NCBI GenBank assembly: GCA_016765435.1
Contig: JAESPY010000221.1
Span: forward strand, 1 to 15,579
From: Emcibacter sp.
GTDB lineage: Bacteria; Pseudomonadota; Alphaproteobacteria; Sphingomonadales; Emcibacteraceae
DNA length: 15,579 nt
Reading direction: 5' to 3'
The notes under the pieces were generated by a model. It searched no databases, was not told the origin of the DNA, and saw only the letters and a list, made by a program, of their open reading frames with translations. This document shows, piece by piece, positions 1 to 6,744 of the stretch (the first letter of the stretch is position 1; each line of letters begins with the position of its first letter). Position numbers and translations under genes: made by a program.

Positions 1-631
1 GGGCGGTTCCGCGAAACAGGCGCGGGATCGTAAGACTCAGGCGATTCTGCCCATTCGTGGTAAAATCCTTAATGTGGCCAGTGCTACCCGCGAAAAAATT
101 CGCGGCAATCAAGAAATTGCCGACATATCCCTTGCCCTTGGTTGTGGGGCCGGTGATCAATATGACGAAGAGGCCTTACGCTACGAAAAAATTGTTATCA
201 TGACCGATGCGGATGTGGACGGCGCCCATATCGCCACGCTGCTGATTACCCTGTTTTATCAGGAAATGCCCGAATTGATCAAAAACGGCCATCTCTATCT
301 GGCGCAACCGCCCCTCTATCGGATTGCACAGGGCGGCACGGTTTTTTACGCCAGAGATGATGAACATAAAGACGAATTAATGGCCACCGAATTCAAAGGC
401 CGGGGCAAGATCGAAATCAGCCGTTTTAAAGGCCTCGGCGAGATGCCAGCCGCACAGCTTAAAGAAACCACCATGAAGCGGGACAAACGCACCCTGCTGC
501 GCATTATGATCCCCGAAGGCACGCGGTTAGAAACGGCGGAGCGTGTGGATCAACTCATGGGCAAAAAACCAGAACTCCGTTTTCAATTCATTCAGGTAAG
601 TGCCGATATGGTGAGTGAGTTGGATATTTAG
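1..631 (+). CDS. parE: DNA topoisomerase IV subunit B, C-terminal part (5' end outside window)
   Basis: ParE is the ATPase/TOPRIM subunit of topoisomerase IV, which with ParC unlinks daughter chromosomes. The reading frame is already open at base 2 and begins in the TOPRIM region with GGSAKQARDRKTQAILPIRG, just after the family's EGDSA motif, which lies off the window. The metal-binding DxD motif is visible as MTDADVDGAH, encoded near 200-230, and the C-terminal FKGLGEM motif near 427-447. The wording of the first block (ARDRKTQAILPIRGKILNVASA) fits ParE better than GyrB, and the short tail with no long insert agrees. About 209 residues are present, so roughly the last third of the protein is seen. 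The frame ends at TAG 629-631. The next genes lie on the other strand, so parE is the last plus-strand gene before the A+T-rich islet. Confidence 0.95.
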   Translation, partial: GGSAKQARDRKTQAILPIRGKILNVASATREKIRGNQEIADISLALGCGAGDQYDEEALRYEKIVIMTDADVDGAHIATLLITLFYQEMPELIKNGHLYLAQPPLYRIAQGGTVFYARDDEHKDELMATEFKGRGKIEISRFKGLGEMPAAQLKETTMKRDKRTLLRIMIPEGTRLETAERVDQLMGKKPELRFQFIQVSADMVSELDI

Positions 632-632
632 A

Positions 633-671
633 GGCAAATAGATTTACACTGACCTCATTGATCTATTTGCC
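633..671. repeat. Stem-loop just downstream of parE
   Basis: A perfect 11-bp inverted repeat, GGCAAATAGAT at 633-643 and ATCTATTTGCC at 661-671, encloses a 17-nt loop and starts one base after the parE stop codon. It could end parE transcription, or that of the minus-strand cytidylyltransferase gene, but neither side has a clear T-run, so it is not a classic intrinsic terminator. The loop and right arm contain TGACCTCATTGAT (650-662), an inverted near-copy of a motif found at 1973-2001, so a REP-like or element-end role is also possible. Confidence 0.5.
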
Positions 672-763
672 CAAAGGGACCTGTATGAGAACTCTAAATA
701 AGTGGGACAGCAATGACCCCGACCTCATTTATTCTTGTACATCAGTGCTTGCGTTAGATGTTG

Positions 764-1204
764 TTAAATTTCTTGTGTGAGATACTTTCCTCTATGAAAT
801 TGAGCCATAACGTTTTGTTTTATTTTTGTAGATGATGTTTTTGGATTATACCTAACCTGAACAATTTTACTGCCCGTTGACTGTAAATAAGTCTCCACAT
901 CAATATTATGCGGCTTATTTCCCCAGTCCTCACCAATAACAAAAATGTCAGGCTTCACTTCTTTACAACCGGATACATATTCAAGCTCGTGGTAAGGACG
1001 TACAATATCAACACAGCGCAGCGCTTTTAACATTTCCATTCTCTCATCAAGTGGAATGACAGGCACATTTGGCTTATAAGAATTCACCACCTCATCAGAG
1101 GCAACACCAACTGCAACGACATCCCCTAATGATCTACAGTATTCTAATAAAGCGATATGCCCGACATGTAATAAATCAAATGTACCTACCGTATATACAA
1201 TCAT
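764..1204 (-). CDS. Cytidylyltransferase of the TagD / ethanolamine-phosphate type
   Basis: This 146-residue protein is a single-domain HxGH nucleotidyltransferase. It should join CTP to a phosphorylated alcohol (glycerol-3-phosphate, phosphoethanolamine or similar), giving a CDP-alcohol and pyrophosphate in the cytosol. Visible motifs are GTFDLLHVGH at residues 7-16 with the HxGH signature, DERMEML at 53-59, GEDW at 91-94 and the C-terminal TSSTKIK at 123-129, matching the ISSTxI nucleotide-binding motif. Length fits TagD (about 130 aa). The ATG at 1202-1204 has AGGAG about 13 nt upstream, which is a little far. It lies 62 bp downstream of a CDP-alcohol phosphatidyltransferase on the same strand, and the pair suggests that one makes the CDP-alcohol and the other transfers the headgroup. 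The acceptor and the alcohol cannot be read from sequence, so no symbol is given. Confidence 0.8.
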   Translation of the reverse strand: MIVYTVGTFDLLHVGHIALLEYCRSLGDVVAVGVASDEVVNSYKPNVPVIPLDERMEMLKALRCVDIVRPYHELEYVSGCKEVKPDIFVIGEDWGNKPHNIDVETYLQSTGSKIVQVRYNPKTSSTKIKQNVMAQFHRGKYLTQEI

Positions 1205-1231
1205 TACGTTAATTTAACTCCTATCATTAAA

Positions 1232-1270
1232 ATTATTTATTCTGCGATTATTTATTCTGCGATTATTTAT
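1232..1270. repeat. 15-bp tandem repeat, 2.6 copies
   Basis: ATTATTTATTCTGCG occurs at 1232-1246 and again exactly at 1247-1261, followed by a partial copy ATTATTTAT at 1262-1270. The TAA stop codon of the CDP-alcohol phosphatidyltransferase (minus strand, 1267-1269) lies in the partial copy. The array fills most of the gap before the cytidylyltransferase and is a likely slippage site. A change in copy number would alter only the spacing between the two genes. Confidence 0.85.
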
Positions 1271-1911
1271 AAAAGTTTCCACCCATAAATGCCAGTTATC
1301 ACAAGAGTATAAGTAGCAAGAGCGTAGACGTTGATTGGGTTTCCAGAAAACTTTGGTGTTTTTATTTGAGAGACATTCAAAACGGCAAGCCCTAAAACAG
1401 TAGTATAAAAAATTACAGAAAAAACACCCTTATCTACAATGCTCTCAAGTATAAAAACAAAAACGATAATTAAACTATTATTATCGAGAGCCAATCCTGT
1501 ATATTTCGCATCATCAGAAAGTCCAAAGGTACTAAAGAAGCTTAACCTAATTGCACTTGCCGCCAGTATAACAAAAGCACCTATTAAAAATATGGGTTCG
1601 AACTTCCCATAGCTCATTAGAAGAATAGCGGGGGTCACACCATAACTCACAATATCTATTACGATATCAAGCTGCCCTCCAAATGCACGGTCATTACCAG
1701 TTCTACCTTTCATGCGTCGTGCAATTAATCCATCAGCCCAATCAAAAGCCACTGCCCAAACCATCCCAATCATCGCCGCATAATAAACGCCCAATATGCT
1801 GAAATAAATAGCTAATATTGTACAGGCTAATCCCGCGAGTGAGCATAAATTGGGAAGATCCTTTACAAAAGAAATAATAGTAGGTTGTAATTCTTTATTA
1901 TCTGTAGTCAT
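1267..1911 (-). CDS. CDP-alcohol phosphatidyltransferase family membrane protein
   Basis: Enzymes of this family move the phospho-alcohol part of a CDP-alcohol onto another alcohol within the membrane. The 214-residue protein has about six hydrophobic spans. It carries the family signature as D57-W-A-D60-G61-L-I-A64-R65, then G78, D82 and D86, so all four metal-binding Asp residues are present. The usual gap of 8 residues between AR and the next conserved G is 12 here (RMKGRTGNDRAF), a small insertion beside the active site. The ATG at 1909-1911 has AGGAAA just upstream. It precedes the cytidylyltransferase by 62 bp on the same strand, so a shared transcript is likely. Known pathways using such a pair make CDP-ethanolamine-type donors and transfer them to diacylglycerol, but another polar product is possible. 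Codon use is A+T-rich compared with parE. Confidence 0.85.
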   Translation of the reverse strand: MTTDNKELQPTIISFVKDLPNLCSLAGLACTILAIYFSILGVYYAAMIGMVWAVAFDWADGLIARRMKGRTGNDRAFGGQLDIVIDIVSYGVTPAILLMSYGKFEPIFLIGAFVILAASAIRLSFFSTFGLSDDAKYTGLALDNNSLIIVFVFILESIVDKGVFSVIFYTTVLGLAVLNVSQIKTPKFSGNPINVYALATYTLVITGIYGWKLL

Positions 1912-1943
1912 AGTTTTCCTAGAATGATAATTATTACGTATAT

Positions 1944-1962
1944 TGACATGGTTAAAATGTCA
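1944..1962. promoter_or_regulatory. Small palindrome upstream of the CDP-alcohol cassette
   Basis: TGACAT (1944-1949) and ATGTCA (1957-1962) form a 6-bp inverted repeat with a 7-nt spacer, about 33 bp before the minus-strand start codon at 1911. The position suits an operator for the two-gene cassette. The arms are short and no regulator gene is nearby, so this is only a candidate. Confidence 0.25.
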
Positions 1963-1971
1963 TAAGCGGTA

Positions 1972-2002
1972 AATCAATGGGGTCATTAATCAATGGGATC
2001 AT
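1972..2002. repeat. Imperfect tandem repeat AATCAATGGGRTCAT
   Basis: AATCAATGGGGTCAT (1972-1986) and AATCAATGGGATCAT (1988-2002) differ at one base and repeat with a 16-bp period. An inverted near-copy, TGACCTCATTGAT, sits at 650-662 on the far side of the cytidylyltransferase / phosphatidyltransferase pair, and a related AATGACCCC lies at 712-720. The arrangement resembles element ends, although no transposase is seen. Confidence 0.7.
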
Positions 2003-2052
2003 AGTGGATTGATTTTTACTGTTTCTGAAACGGCTATGAACAACTGCAATTA

Positions 2053-2481
2053 TTATTCTGTTAAACAGCTCCAAGCATCAACCGTTTCCATCTTTAAGGC
2101 ACTTGGTGACAAGCTATTCCATTGTTGCAATAAATTTTTCGATGCCTGCTTTATGATAGTGACTTGATCCTTTATAGCACGGTCCCGATACTTGCTCGCA
2201 TAAACGGCGGGAGACTTTCTGGCAAGATACAGACTTACAGAAACCGCTACGGCATCATTAAGCTCTGTTAATTTACTTTGCAGAGCACTGGCGTCTACAT
2301 TAGGATTGTTTTTTTGTATCGCTAGAACACTACTCAAGCTAAAGAGTTTTACCGCGCATTCATGAAGTCGATCATTAGACATCGGCTCTGCTCCATTTGC
2401 TGGAAGGCCCCCGATACTAAGCAACAATTCCGTTATGATAAAAATTCTAACAAGCAATTTCAAATCGACTCCAAACAACAT
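2053..2481 (-). CDS. Small secreted protein of unknown function
   Basis: I do not recognise this 142-residue protein. The first 30 or so residues look like a Sec signal peptide: a short start with K8, a hydrophobic run at residues 9-24 and a plausible cleavage site after ANGA at 31. The mature part is mostly helical in character and polar, with only two cysteines (C42 near its start and C139 near its end), which could form one disulfide in the periplasm. There is no lipobox. The ATG at 2479-2481 lacks a clear Shine-Dalgarno sequence, so the start is less certain than the frame. It sits between the CDP-alcohol cassette and a membrane zinc-ribbon gene, all on the minus strand and all A+T-rich. 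Alternatives are an orphan acquired with the islet or a lineage-specific periplasmic protein. Confidence 0.6.
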   Translation of the reverse strand: MLFGVDLKLLVRIFIITELLLSIGGLPANGAEPMSNDRLHECAVKLFSLSSVLAIQKNNPNVDASALQSKLTELNDAVAVSVSLYLARKSPAVYASKYRDRAIKDQVTIIKQASKNLLQQWNSLSPSALKMETVDAWSCLTE

Positions 2482-2538
2482 TTAATATCAAAATACCACA
2501 CTTAATCTTTCAAGAGTGGTCTTAAATTTTTTAATCTA

Positions 2539-3117
2539 TCAGACTGTTTGACCGCAATGTTTGCAGAGTTTTGCCTCTAACAAAATTGATTCCGCACAAT
2601 AAGGACAATTTTTTTCTTTTCGGCCCTGTGTGACATTTTCAACAACCTCTGGTTCTGGTTGAAAGTCTTTAAAGGAATGATAGAGAAATACATAATAAAG
2701 GGCTTCAATAATGATCCCGCCCCGTACCCCATCAATATATTTTGTCTCTACCCATGAAGGAACACCGCCAAAAAATATTTCGAAAACAACCAAGGCCGCA
2801 ATGATGAATATTAAAAAATAAACTATAAACTGTATTGATACTGGTAGAGACAAACAAATAAATCGTTTAATGAAATCTTTGGAATCAAATTCCTTATTGG
2901 CCCAATAACAAAAGACAACGCCGCCACAGCCAATGACAATGCTAAAAGAATCGATGACTTTTGACTGTTTTAAATCTTCTAATTCTGTAAAATTACCGGC
3001 AAAAACAGCCAATCCCGCAACAAATATAAAAATAAACAGATACCACATCTCTTGCTGGGCACTGATTTTATCTTCCTTGAGGTCTGCTATAAGGTTGTTA
3101 ATTTTCCAGAAATACAT
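2539..3117 (-). CDS. Membrane protein with C-terminal zinc ribbon
   Basis: This 192-residue protein has about four hydrophobic segments, near residues 25-41, 55-72, 86-117 and 132-147, followed by a polar linker and a short zinc ribbon. The ribbon uses C171-P-Y-C174 and C185-K-H-C188, the C-x2-C-x10-C-x2-C form often seen at protein ends as CPYCAE...CKHCG. The ribbon probably faces the cytosol and binds one zinc ion for protein or nucleic-acid contact. The catalytic or transport role, if any, cannot be told. The ATG at 3115-3117 has AGGAG five bases upstream, a good start. It lies alone between a possible miniature element (3129-3265) and the secreted-protein gene, in the A+T-rich islet. Proteins of this general build are common accessory genes with no assigned function. 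Confidence 0.75.
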   Translation of the reverse strand: MYFWKINNLIADLKEDKISAQQEMWYLFIFIFVAGLAVFAGNFTELEDLKQSKVIDSFSIVIGCGGVVFCYWANKEFDSKDFIKRFICLSLPVSIQFIVYFLIFIIAALVVFEIFFGGVPSWVETKYIDGVRGGIIIEALYYVFLYHSFKDFQPEPEVVENVTQGRKEKNCPYCAESILLEAKLCKHCGQTV

Positions 3118-3128
3118 ACACGCTCCTA

Positions 3129-3265
3129 CCCTGTTTAAACTATTTGGAATGAAATTTAATCATATACGCAAATAAATATCCTCTACAACGCTAAAAAACA
3201 AATGTTTTTAGAGTTAACCCTGTATTCTTATTAATTTTAGACTTTCCAAATATGTCCCTGTTTAA
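3129..3265. mobile_element. Possible miniature inverted-repeat element with flanking direct repeats
   Basis: CCCTGTTTAA is repeated exactly at 3129-3138 and 3256-3265. Just inside these copies are inverted arms, TATTTGGAA at 3141-3149 and TTCCAAATA at 3244-3252. A 10-bp direct repeat outside 9-bp inverted ends around about 117 bp is the layout of a non-autonomous element with a target duplication. The interior is very A+T-rich and has a weak hairpin (3191-3211) but no coding capacity. The right copy overlaps the stop codon of the hydrolase gene (minus strand, 3262-3264). No relative is present in the window, so this rests on layout alone. Confidence 0.35.
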
Positions 3266-3956
3266 GACTTCAGAAAGTCCTTCATCAATTGATTTACCTG
3301 TTCCGGTTTTTCCATCGTACTCAAGTGACCACAATCTGCGATCTGATGAAAGGTAGCACCGGGAATTAGCTCGGCCATTTCCTGATGAACCTTGGGCGGG
3401 GTCATGGCATCCTGCTCACCACAGATAATCAGGGTCGGACAGATAATGCTTGGCAAAAAGTCCCGAGAATCCGGACGACCGATAAGAGCGCGTTGTTGTT
3501 GCTGAAAGGCTTCTGCACCCACGTCAGACGCCATATCCAATATTCTGTCACAAAGTTCTTTGTCGCTCATATGATCAGGATGGATAAGATATTCGATCAA
3601 TTCCTGTGCAATGACGCGGATATCCTCTTCTCCGGCCCGCCGGATCAGGTCTTCGCGCATGTCAATCTGTGGCTGGCGGTCCGCCCGTGCATTGGTATCC
3701 AACAGGATAAGCTTTTCCACGCGGGACGCGGCCTGACGCATAATTTCGAACGCGATATAGCCGCCCATGGAAAGGCCTGCAAGATTAAAGCTGTCCGGGG
3801 CTTCTGCCAAAAACGCACTAACCATGTCCGGCAAGCTGTCGTGACGGGTATGGTCAAACAGGGTCAGATCATAATCCTCCTCAAATTCGCCGATCTGATC
3901 CAACCACATATCATGATTACAGAGCAACCCCGGTACGAGGATCAGATTTTACTCAT
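3262..3956 (-). CDS. Alpha/beta hydrolase, start region frameshifted
   Basis: The long intact frame (3262-3927) encodes the body of an alpha/beta-fold hydrolase of the 3-oxoadipate enol-lactonase / esterase style. Counting from the TTG at 3925-3927, the nucleophile elbow is GLSMGG with S53, the acid is D173 in GEQD and the base is H201 in DCGH, so the triad is complete. The first strand and oxyanion region (expected LILVPGLLCNH) are interrupted. A well-placed ATG at 3954-3956, with AAGGA six bases upstream, reads only M-S-K-I before TGA, while the downstream frame reads NLILVPG after an in-frame TAA. One extra A in the AAAA run would give MSKNLILVPG and restore the whole protein. So this is either a freshly broken gene, a slippage-switched gene or a base-call error. 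A rare TTG start would lose the first strand. Confidence 0.75.
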
Positions 3957-4015
3957 GGCACGTCCTTTTTTTATAATTTCATCGCGAAACACTATATAGC
4001 AAAGCCTGTCAAAGA

Positions 4016-4043
4016 TTGACATCTTTATCGTTTTGCTTATTGT
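4016..4043 (+). promoter_or_regulatory. Putative sigma-70-type promoter for the DEAD-box helicase gene
   Basis: A perfect TTGACA at 4016-4021 is followed after 16 nt by TATTGT at 4038-4043, matching 4 of 6 consensus bases. It lies about 50 bp upstream of the helicase ATG in the divergent gap with the hydrolase, where a promoter is expected. Confidence 0.45.
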
Positions 4044-4092
4044 GCGCACAAGCATTTTGATATTTAATTTTTGGGAAGTGAAATAACACCAG

Positions 4093-5466
4093 ATGGGTTT
4101 TGATTTTTTAGGATTAAGCGAAGACTTATTATCCGTGGTCGAGGAGTCCGGCTACACCACGCCCACACCTATTCAGGCGAAGGCTATTCCTGCCATTCTT
4201 CAGGGACGTGACATTCTGGGCATTGCCCAGACCGGAACCGGAAAAACTGCCTCTTTCACCCTGCCTATGATTGATATCCTCTCCGAAGGACGCGCAAGGG
4301 CCCGGATGCCCCGTTCTCTTATATTGGAACCAACACGGGAACTGGCCACTCAGGTTTCCGAAAGTTTCGAAAAATACGGTAAGAAATCAAAACTGACCAT
4401 GGCGCTGCTCATTGGGGGTGTTGCTTTTAAGGATCAGGAACAGAAGCTCGACCGGGGCGTTGACGTGTTGATTGCCACGCCGGGTCGTCTTATGGACCAT
4501 ATGCAGCGCGGCAAAGTTATGCTGAACGGTGTTGAGATCCTTGTAGTGGATGAAGCTGACCGTATGCTGGACATGGGCTTCATTCCCGACGTGGAAAAAA
4601 TCTGTAAAGCCATGCCGCAAAAAATACAGTCGCTGTTTTTCTCGGCAACCATGGCCAAAGAAATCAAAAGGCTCACCGACAAATTCCTTAAAGATCCCAA
4701 GGAAATCGAAGTTTCCGCCCCGGCGTCAACGGCACAGACCATCACACAGCGCCTCTGCAAAATTCAAGGCGGCGAGAAGGAAAAACGGGTTGCTTTGCGG
4801 CAACTTCTGGATTCAGAAACAATCAAAAATGCCATTGTTTTCTGTAACCGGAAATCTGTTGTTAAAATTGTCAAAAAATCCCTGATGGTTCATGGCTATA
4901 GTGTCGGTGAGTTGCATGGTGATATGGCACAGTCCATCCGTACTGAAACACTCGCTGGCTTCAAGAATAATGATATTCAGATTTTAGTCGCCAGTGATGT
5001 CGCCGCACGCGGGTTGGATATTCCAGACGTAAGCCATGTGTTTAATTTTGAAATCCCCAACAATCCCGAAGATTATATTCACCGGGTTGGCCGTACGGGC
5101 CGCGCAGGCCGCGAAGGCAATGCCTTTACCCTGACCAGCCCTTCGGAAAGGAAAGCCTTGGGCTTCCTGATAAAATTCCTTGGTAAGGAAATTGAGCTCC
5201 ATGAATTGCCAGGTCAAGAAGCTAAACCTCAGCGGTCATCCTCAAAACCAGCCTCAAAGACAGCCTCAAACCCAGTGGATAAAAATCGCGAAGCCCCTCA
5301 GGCTAAGAAACAACAAGATGAAAAACGGCCTATAGAAAGCCGGAATTCAAAGCCCAGAGAAGAAAAACCCTCTCCTCGGCATAACCAACAAAAAGATCAA
5401 ATTGCTTTTGGTATGACCGATCAGGTTCCGGCTTTCTTGTTACGGGATGAACCCAAAAAGAAATAA
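4093..5466 (+). CDS. rhlE: DEAD-box RNA helicase, RhlE type
   Basis: ATP-dependent RNA helicase that unwinds short RNA duplexes, typically in ribosome assembly, mRNA decay or cold adaptation. Both RecA-like lobes are complete: Q motif around GYTTPTPIQ (20-28), Walker A AQTGTGKT (45-52), PTREL (80-84), TPGR (129-132), DEAD (153-156), SAT (184-186), ARGLD (305-309) and HRVGRTGR (330-337). The opening MGFDFLGLSEDLL is close to RhlE. The tail from about residue 375 is a basic, low-complexity extension rich in K, R, S, P and Q, likely an RNA-binding or tethering tail. The ATG has a GGGAAG about 14 nt away, so the ribosome site is weak, and the frame upstream is closed by TAA. A TTGACA promoter lies 50 bp upstream. 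Assignment to RhlE rather than another DEAD-box subfamily is likely but not proven. Confidence 0.93.
   Translation: MGFDFLGLSEDLLSVVEESGYTTPTPIQAKAIPAILQGRDILGIAQTGTGKTASFTLPMIDILSEGRARARMPRSLILEPTRELATQVSESFEKYGKKSKLTMALLIGGVAFKDQEQKLDRGVDVLIATPGRLMDHMQRGKVMLNGVEILVVDEADRMLDMGFIPDVEKICKAMPQKIQSLFFSATMAKEIKRLTDKFLKDPKEIEVSAPASTAQTITQRLCKIQGGEKEKRVALRQLLDSETIKNAIVFCNRKSVVKIVKKSLMVHGYSVGELHGDMAQSIRTETLAGFKNNDIQILVASDVAARGLDIPDVSHVFNFEIPNNPEDYIHRVGRTGRAGREGNAFTLTSPSERKALGFLIKFLGKEIELHELPGQEAKPQRSSSKPASKTASNPVDKNREAPQAKKQQDEKRPIESRNSKPREEKPSPRHNQQKDQIAFGMTDQVPAFLLRDEPKKK
5240..5275 (+). repeat. 12-bp tandem triplication in the helicase tail
   Basis: CCTCAAAACCAG, CCTCAAAGACAG and CCTCAAACCCAG follow one another exactly in phase at 5240-5251, 5252-5263 and 5264-5275. 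Read in the helicase frame they give SKPA-SKTA-SNPV units, so the disordered tail seems to have grown by in-frame duplication. Confidence 0.75.
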
Positions 5467-5547
5467 AAAACACCTTTTAGTAAAAATTGTGACTTTTACC
5501 ATTTCTTAACCAATATCTTTAGGTTTTCATTAGTATATCTCTGCTAG

Positions 5548-5599
5548 TTTTCTTGTCATGAAACGAGGCTGTGTAGTGCCTCTTATGAGTACAAGAAAA
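5548..5599 (+). promoter_or_regulatory. Two-part hairpin in the leader of the diguanylate cyclase gene
   Basis: Outer arms TTTTCTTGT (5548-5556) and ACAAGAAAA (5591-5599) pair over 9 bp. Inner arms GAGGC (5565-5569) and GCCTC (5578-5582) pair over 5 bp around an 8-nt loop. The two stems are separated by a symmetric internal loop of 8 nt on each side. The structure ends 33 bp before the ATG at 5633. No T-run follows, so it is not an obvious terminator of the helicase gene. It may be an operator or a structured 5' leader. It does not show the recognisable core of a c-di-GMP riboswitch. Confidence 0.45.
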
Positions 5600-5632
5600 A
5601 TATAAAAACTATTAACAGGCAGATCAATACCT

Positions 5633-6697
5633 ATGTCATATCTTAAAGATAAAAAAGACGTCGCATTTATAAGGGAAACTTCAGACAAAGCTCTGGACTA
5701 TATGTCATTCTATAATGTCGTCCCTTCCCCCTCAAACTATCAAGTCTGGTACGATTATTCCAGTGAAGAGAATATGTCCCTGAACAAGGCCATTGATGAA
5801 ATGATCCGTAAACGCAAGTCGTTCACGGCGAAGGTCAGCAAAAACCTTTATGAAAGATTCTATGCCAATGATCAGGAACAAACTGCTGTAACAAATGCCG
5901 GTCAAGGCATCCAGACAGAATTAGGCAAAATCGCAAAAGCCGTAAGCGACATCAACAAAGGCACCGTCAAATACGGCGCGTCCTTAAGCGAAAGTTTGCT
6001 CGGCATGGGTGATATTCCAGGTGCCGCAGAATTAAAAAGCATTGTTTCCGGTATTATGGAAGAAACAAAAGAAATTGCCAAGAGCAACAACAGTGCTCAG
6101 GAGCAATTGAAAGAATCGGCCAAAACCGTACAAAAACTTCAGGCGACCCTTGAAACGGTACGTCAGGAGAGTCTCACTGATATGCTAACCAATATCGGTA
6201 ATCGCAAGTTTTTTGAAGAAAGCCTGCAATCTGCCATCAAAAAAGCCAATATAGAAAAAAGTGAACTCTGTATGGTTATCAGTGATATTGACCATTTCAA
6301 GAAATTTAACGACACATGGGGCCATCATGTGGGGGATCAGGTTCTAAAAGCTGTCGCCCATACCCTGAAAACCCGTGTTGGTGATATGGGGTCCGTCGCC
6401 CGTTACGGTGGCGAAGAATTTGTCCTCATCCTGCCCGAGGCATCTATGGAAAAAGCCCTGGAAATTTCAGAAGTTATCCGCTTGGCCATTTCCGCGCGCA
6501 GTATGAAACGTAAAAGCACCGGCGAAAGTATTGGCAAGATCACCAGCTCCTTTGGTATCGCAAAATACCGCCATGATGAACATCGCAATGATTTTCTTGA
6601 ACGTGCCGATGCGGCCCTCTACAGGTCTAAATCTAATGGCCGCAACCGGGTAACACTGGAAGATGACCCTGCGGATAAAATTGTCAAAATTGCTTGA
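5633..6697 (+). CDS. Diguanylate cyclase with C-terminal GGDEF domain
   Basis: Makes cyclic di-GMP from two GTP, controlling the switch between motile and attached life. The 354-residue protein has an N-terminal helical part (about 1-130) with no domain I can name, a coiled-coil-like linker (about 140-178), and a GGDEF domain from about 180. The linker ends in ESLTDMLTNIGNRKFF, the usual entry to the domain. The active loop is RYGGEEF with GGEEF at 259-263, and SDIDHFKKFNDTWGHHVGD (217 on) supplies the metal-binding Asp and the GTP-contact residues, so it should be active. The inhibitory RxxD is not in its normal place: RVGD is present but two residues too far from GGEEF. No transmembrane helix is seen, so it is cytosolic. 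The ATG lacks a strong Shine-Dalgarno sequence and is preceded by a structured leader. Confidence 0.93.
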   Translation: MSYLKDKKDVAFIRETSDKALDYMSFYNVVPSPSNYQVWYDYSSEENMSLNKAIDEMIRKRKSFTAKVSKNLYERFYANDQEQTAVTNAGQGIQTELGKIAKAVSDINKGTVKYGASLSESLLGMGDIPGAAELKSIVSGIMEETKEIAKSNNSAQEQLKESAKTVQKLQATLETVRQESLTDMLTNIGNRKFFEESLQSAIKKANIEKSELCMVISDIDHFKKFNDTWGHHVGDQVLKAVAHTLKTRVGDMGSVARYGGEEFVLILPEASMEKALEISEVIRLAISARSMKRKSTGESIGKITSSFGIAKYRHDEHRNDFLERADAALYRSKSNGRNRVTLEDDPADKIVKIA

Positions 6698-6744
6698 TTA
6701 AGCATCGGACTATTCCGCTTTACAAACAATCGCTTTAATTTAAA

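Noticed and set aside
3191..3211. A/T hairpin CTAAAAAACA...TGTTTTTAG as the terminator of the hydrolase gene
   Set aside because: It needs a bulged base, has almost no G/C pairs and has no T-run after it on the minus strand.
3385..3999. A 204-codon open frame on + across the hydrolase gene
   Set aside because: It lies opposite a clear alpha/beta hydrolase with a full triad and has no family features of its own.
5480..5499. GTAAAA...TTTTAC inverted repeat after the helicase stop as a terminator
   Set aside because: The stem has only 6 A/T-rich pairs and no T-run follows it.
5467..5632. A c-di-GMP riboswitch before the GGDEF gene
   Set aside because: The hairpin there has no recognisable GEMM core or tetraloop-receptor features. 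It is kept only as an unnamed leader structure.
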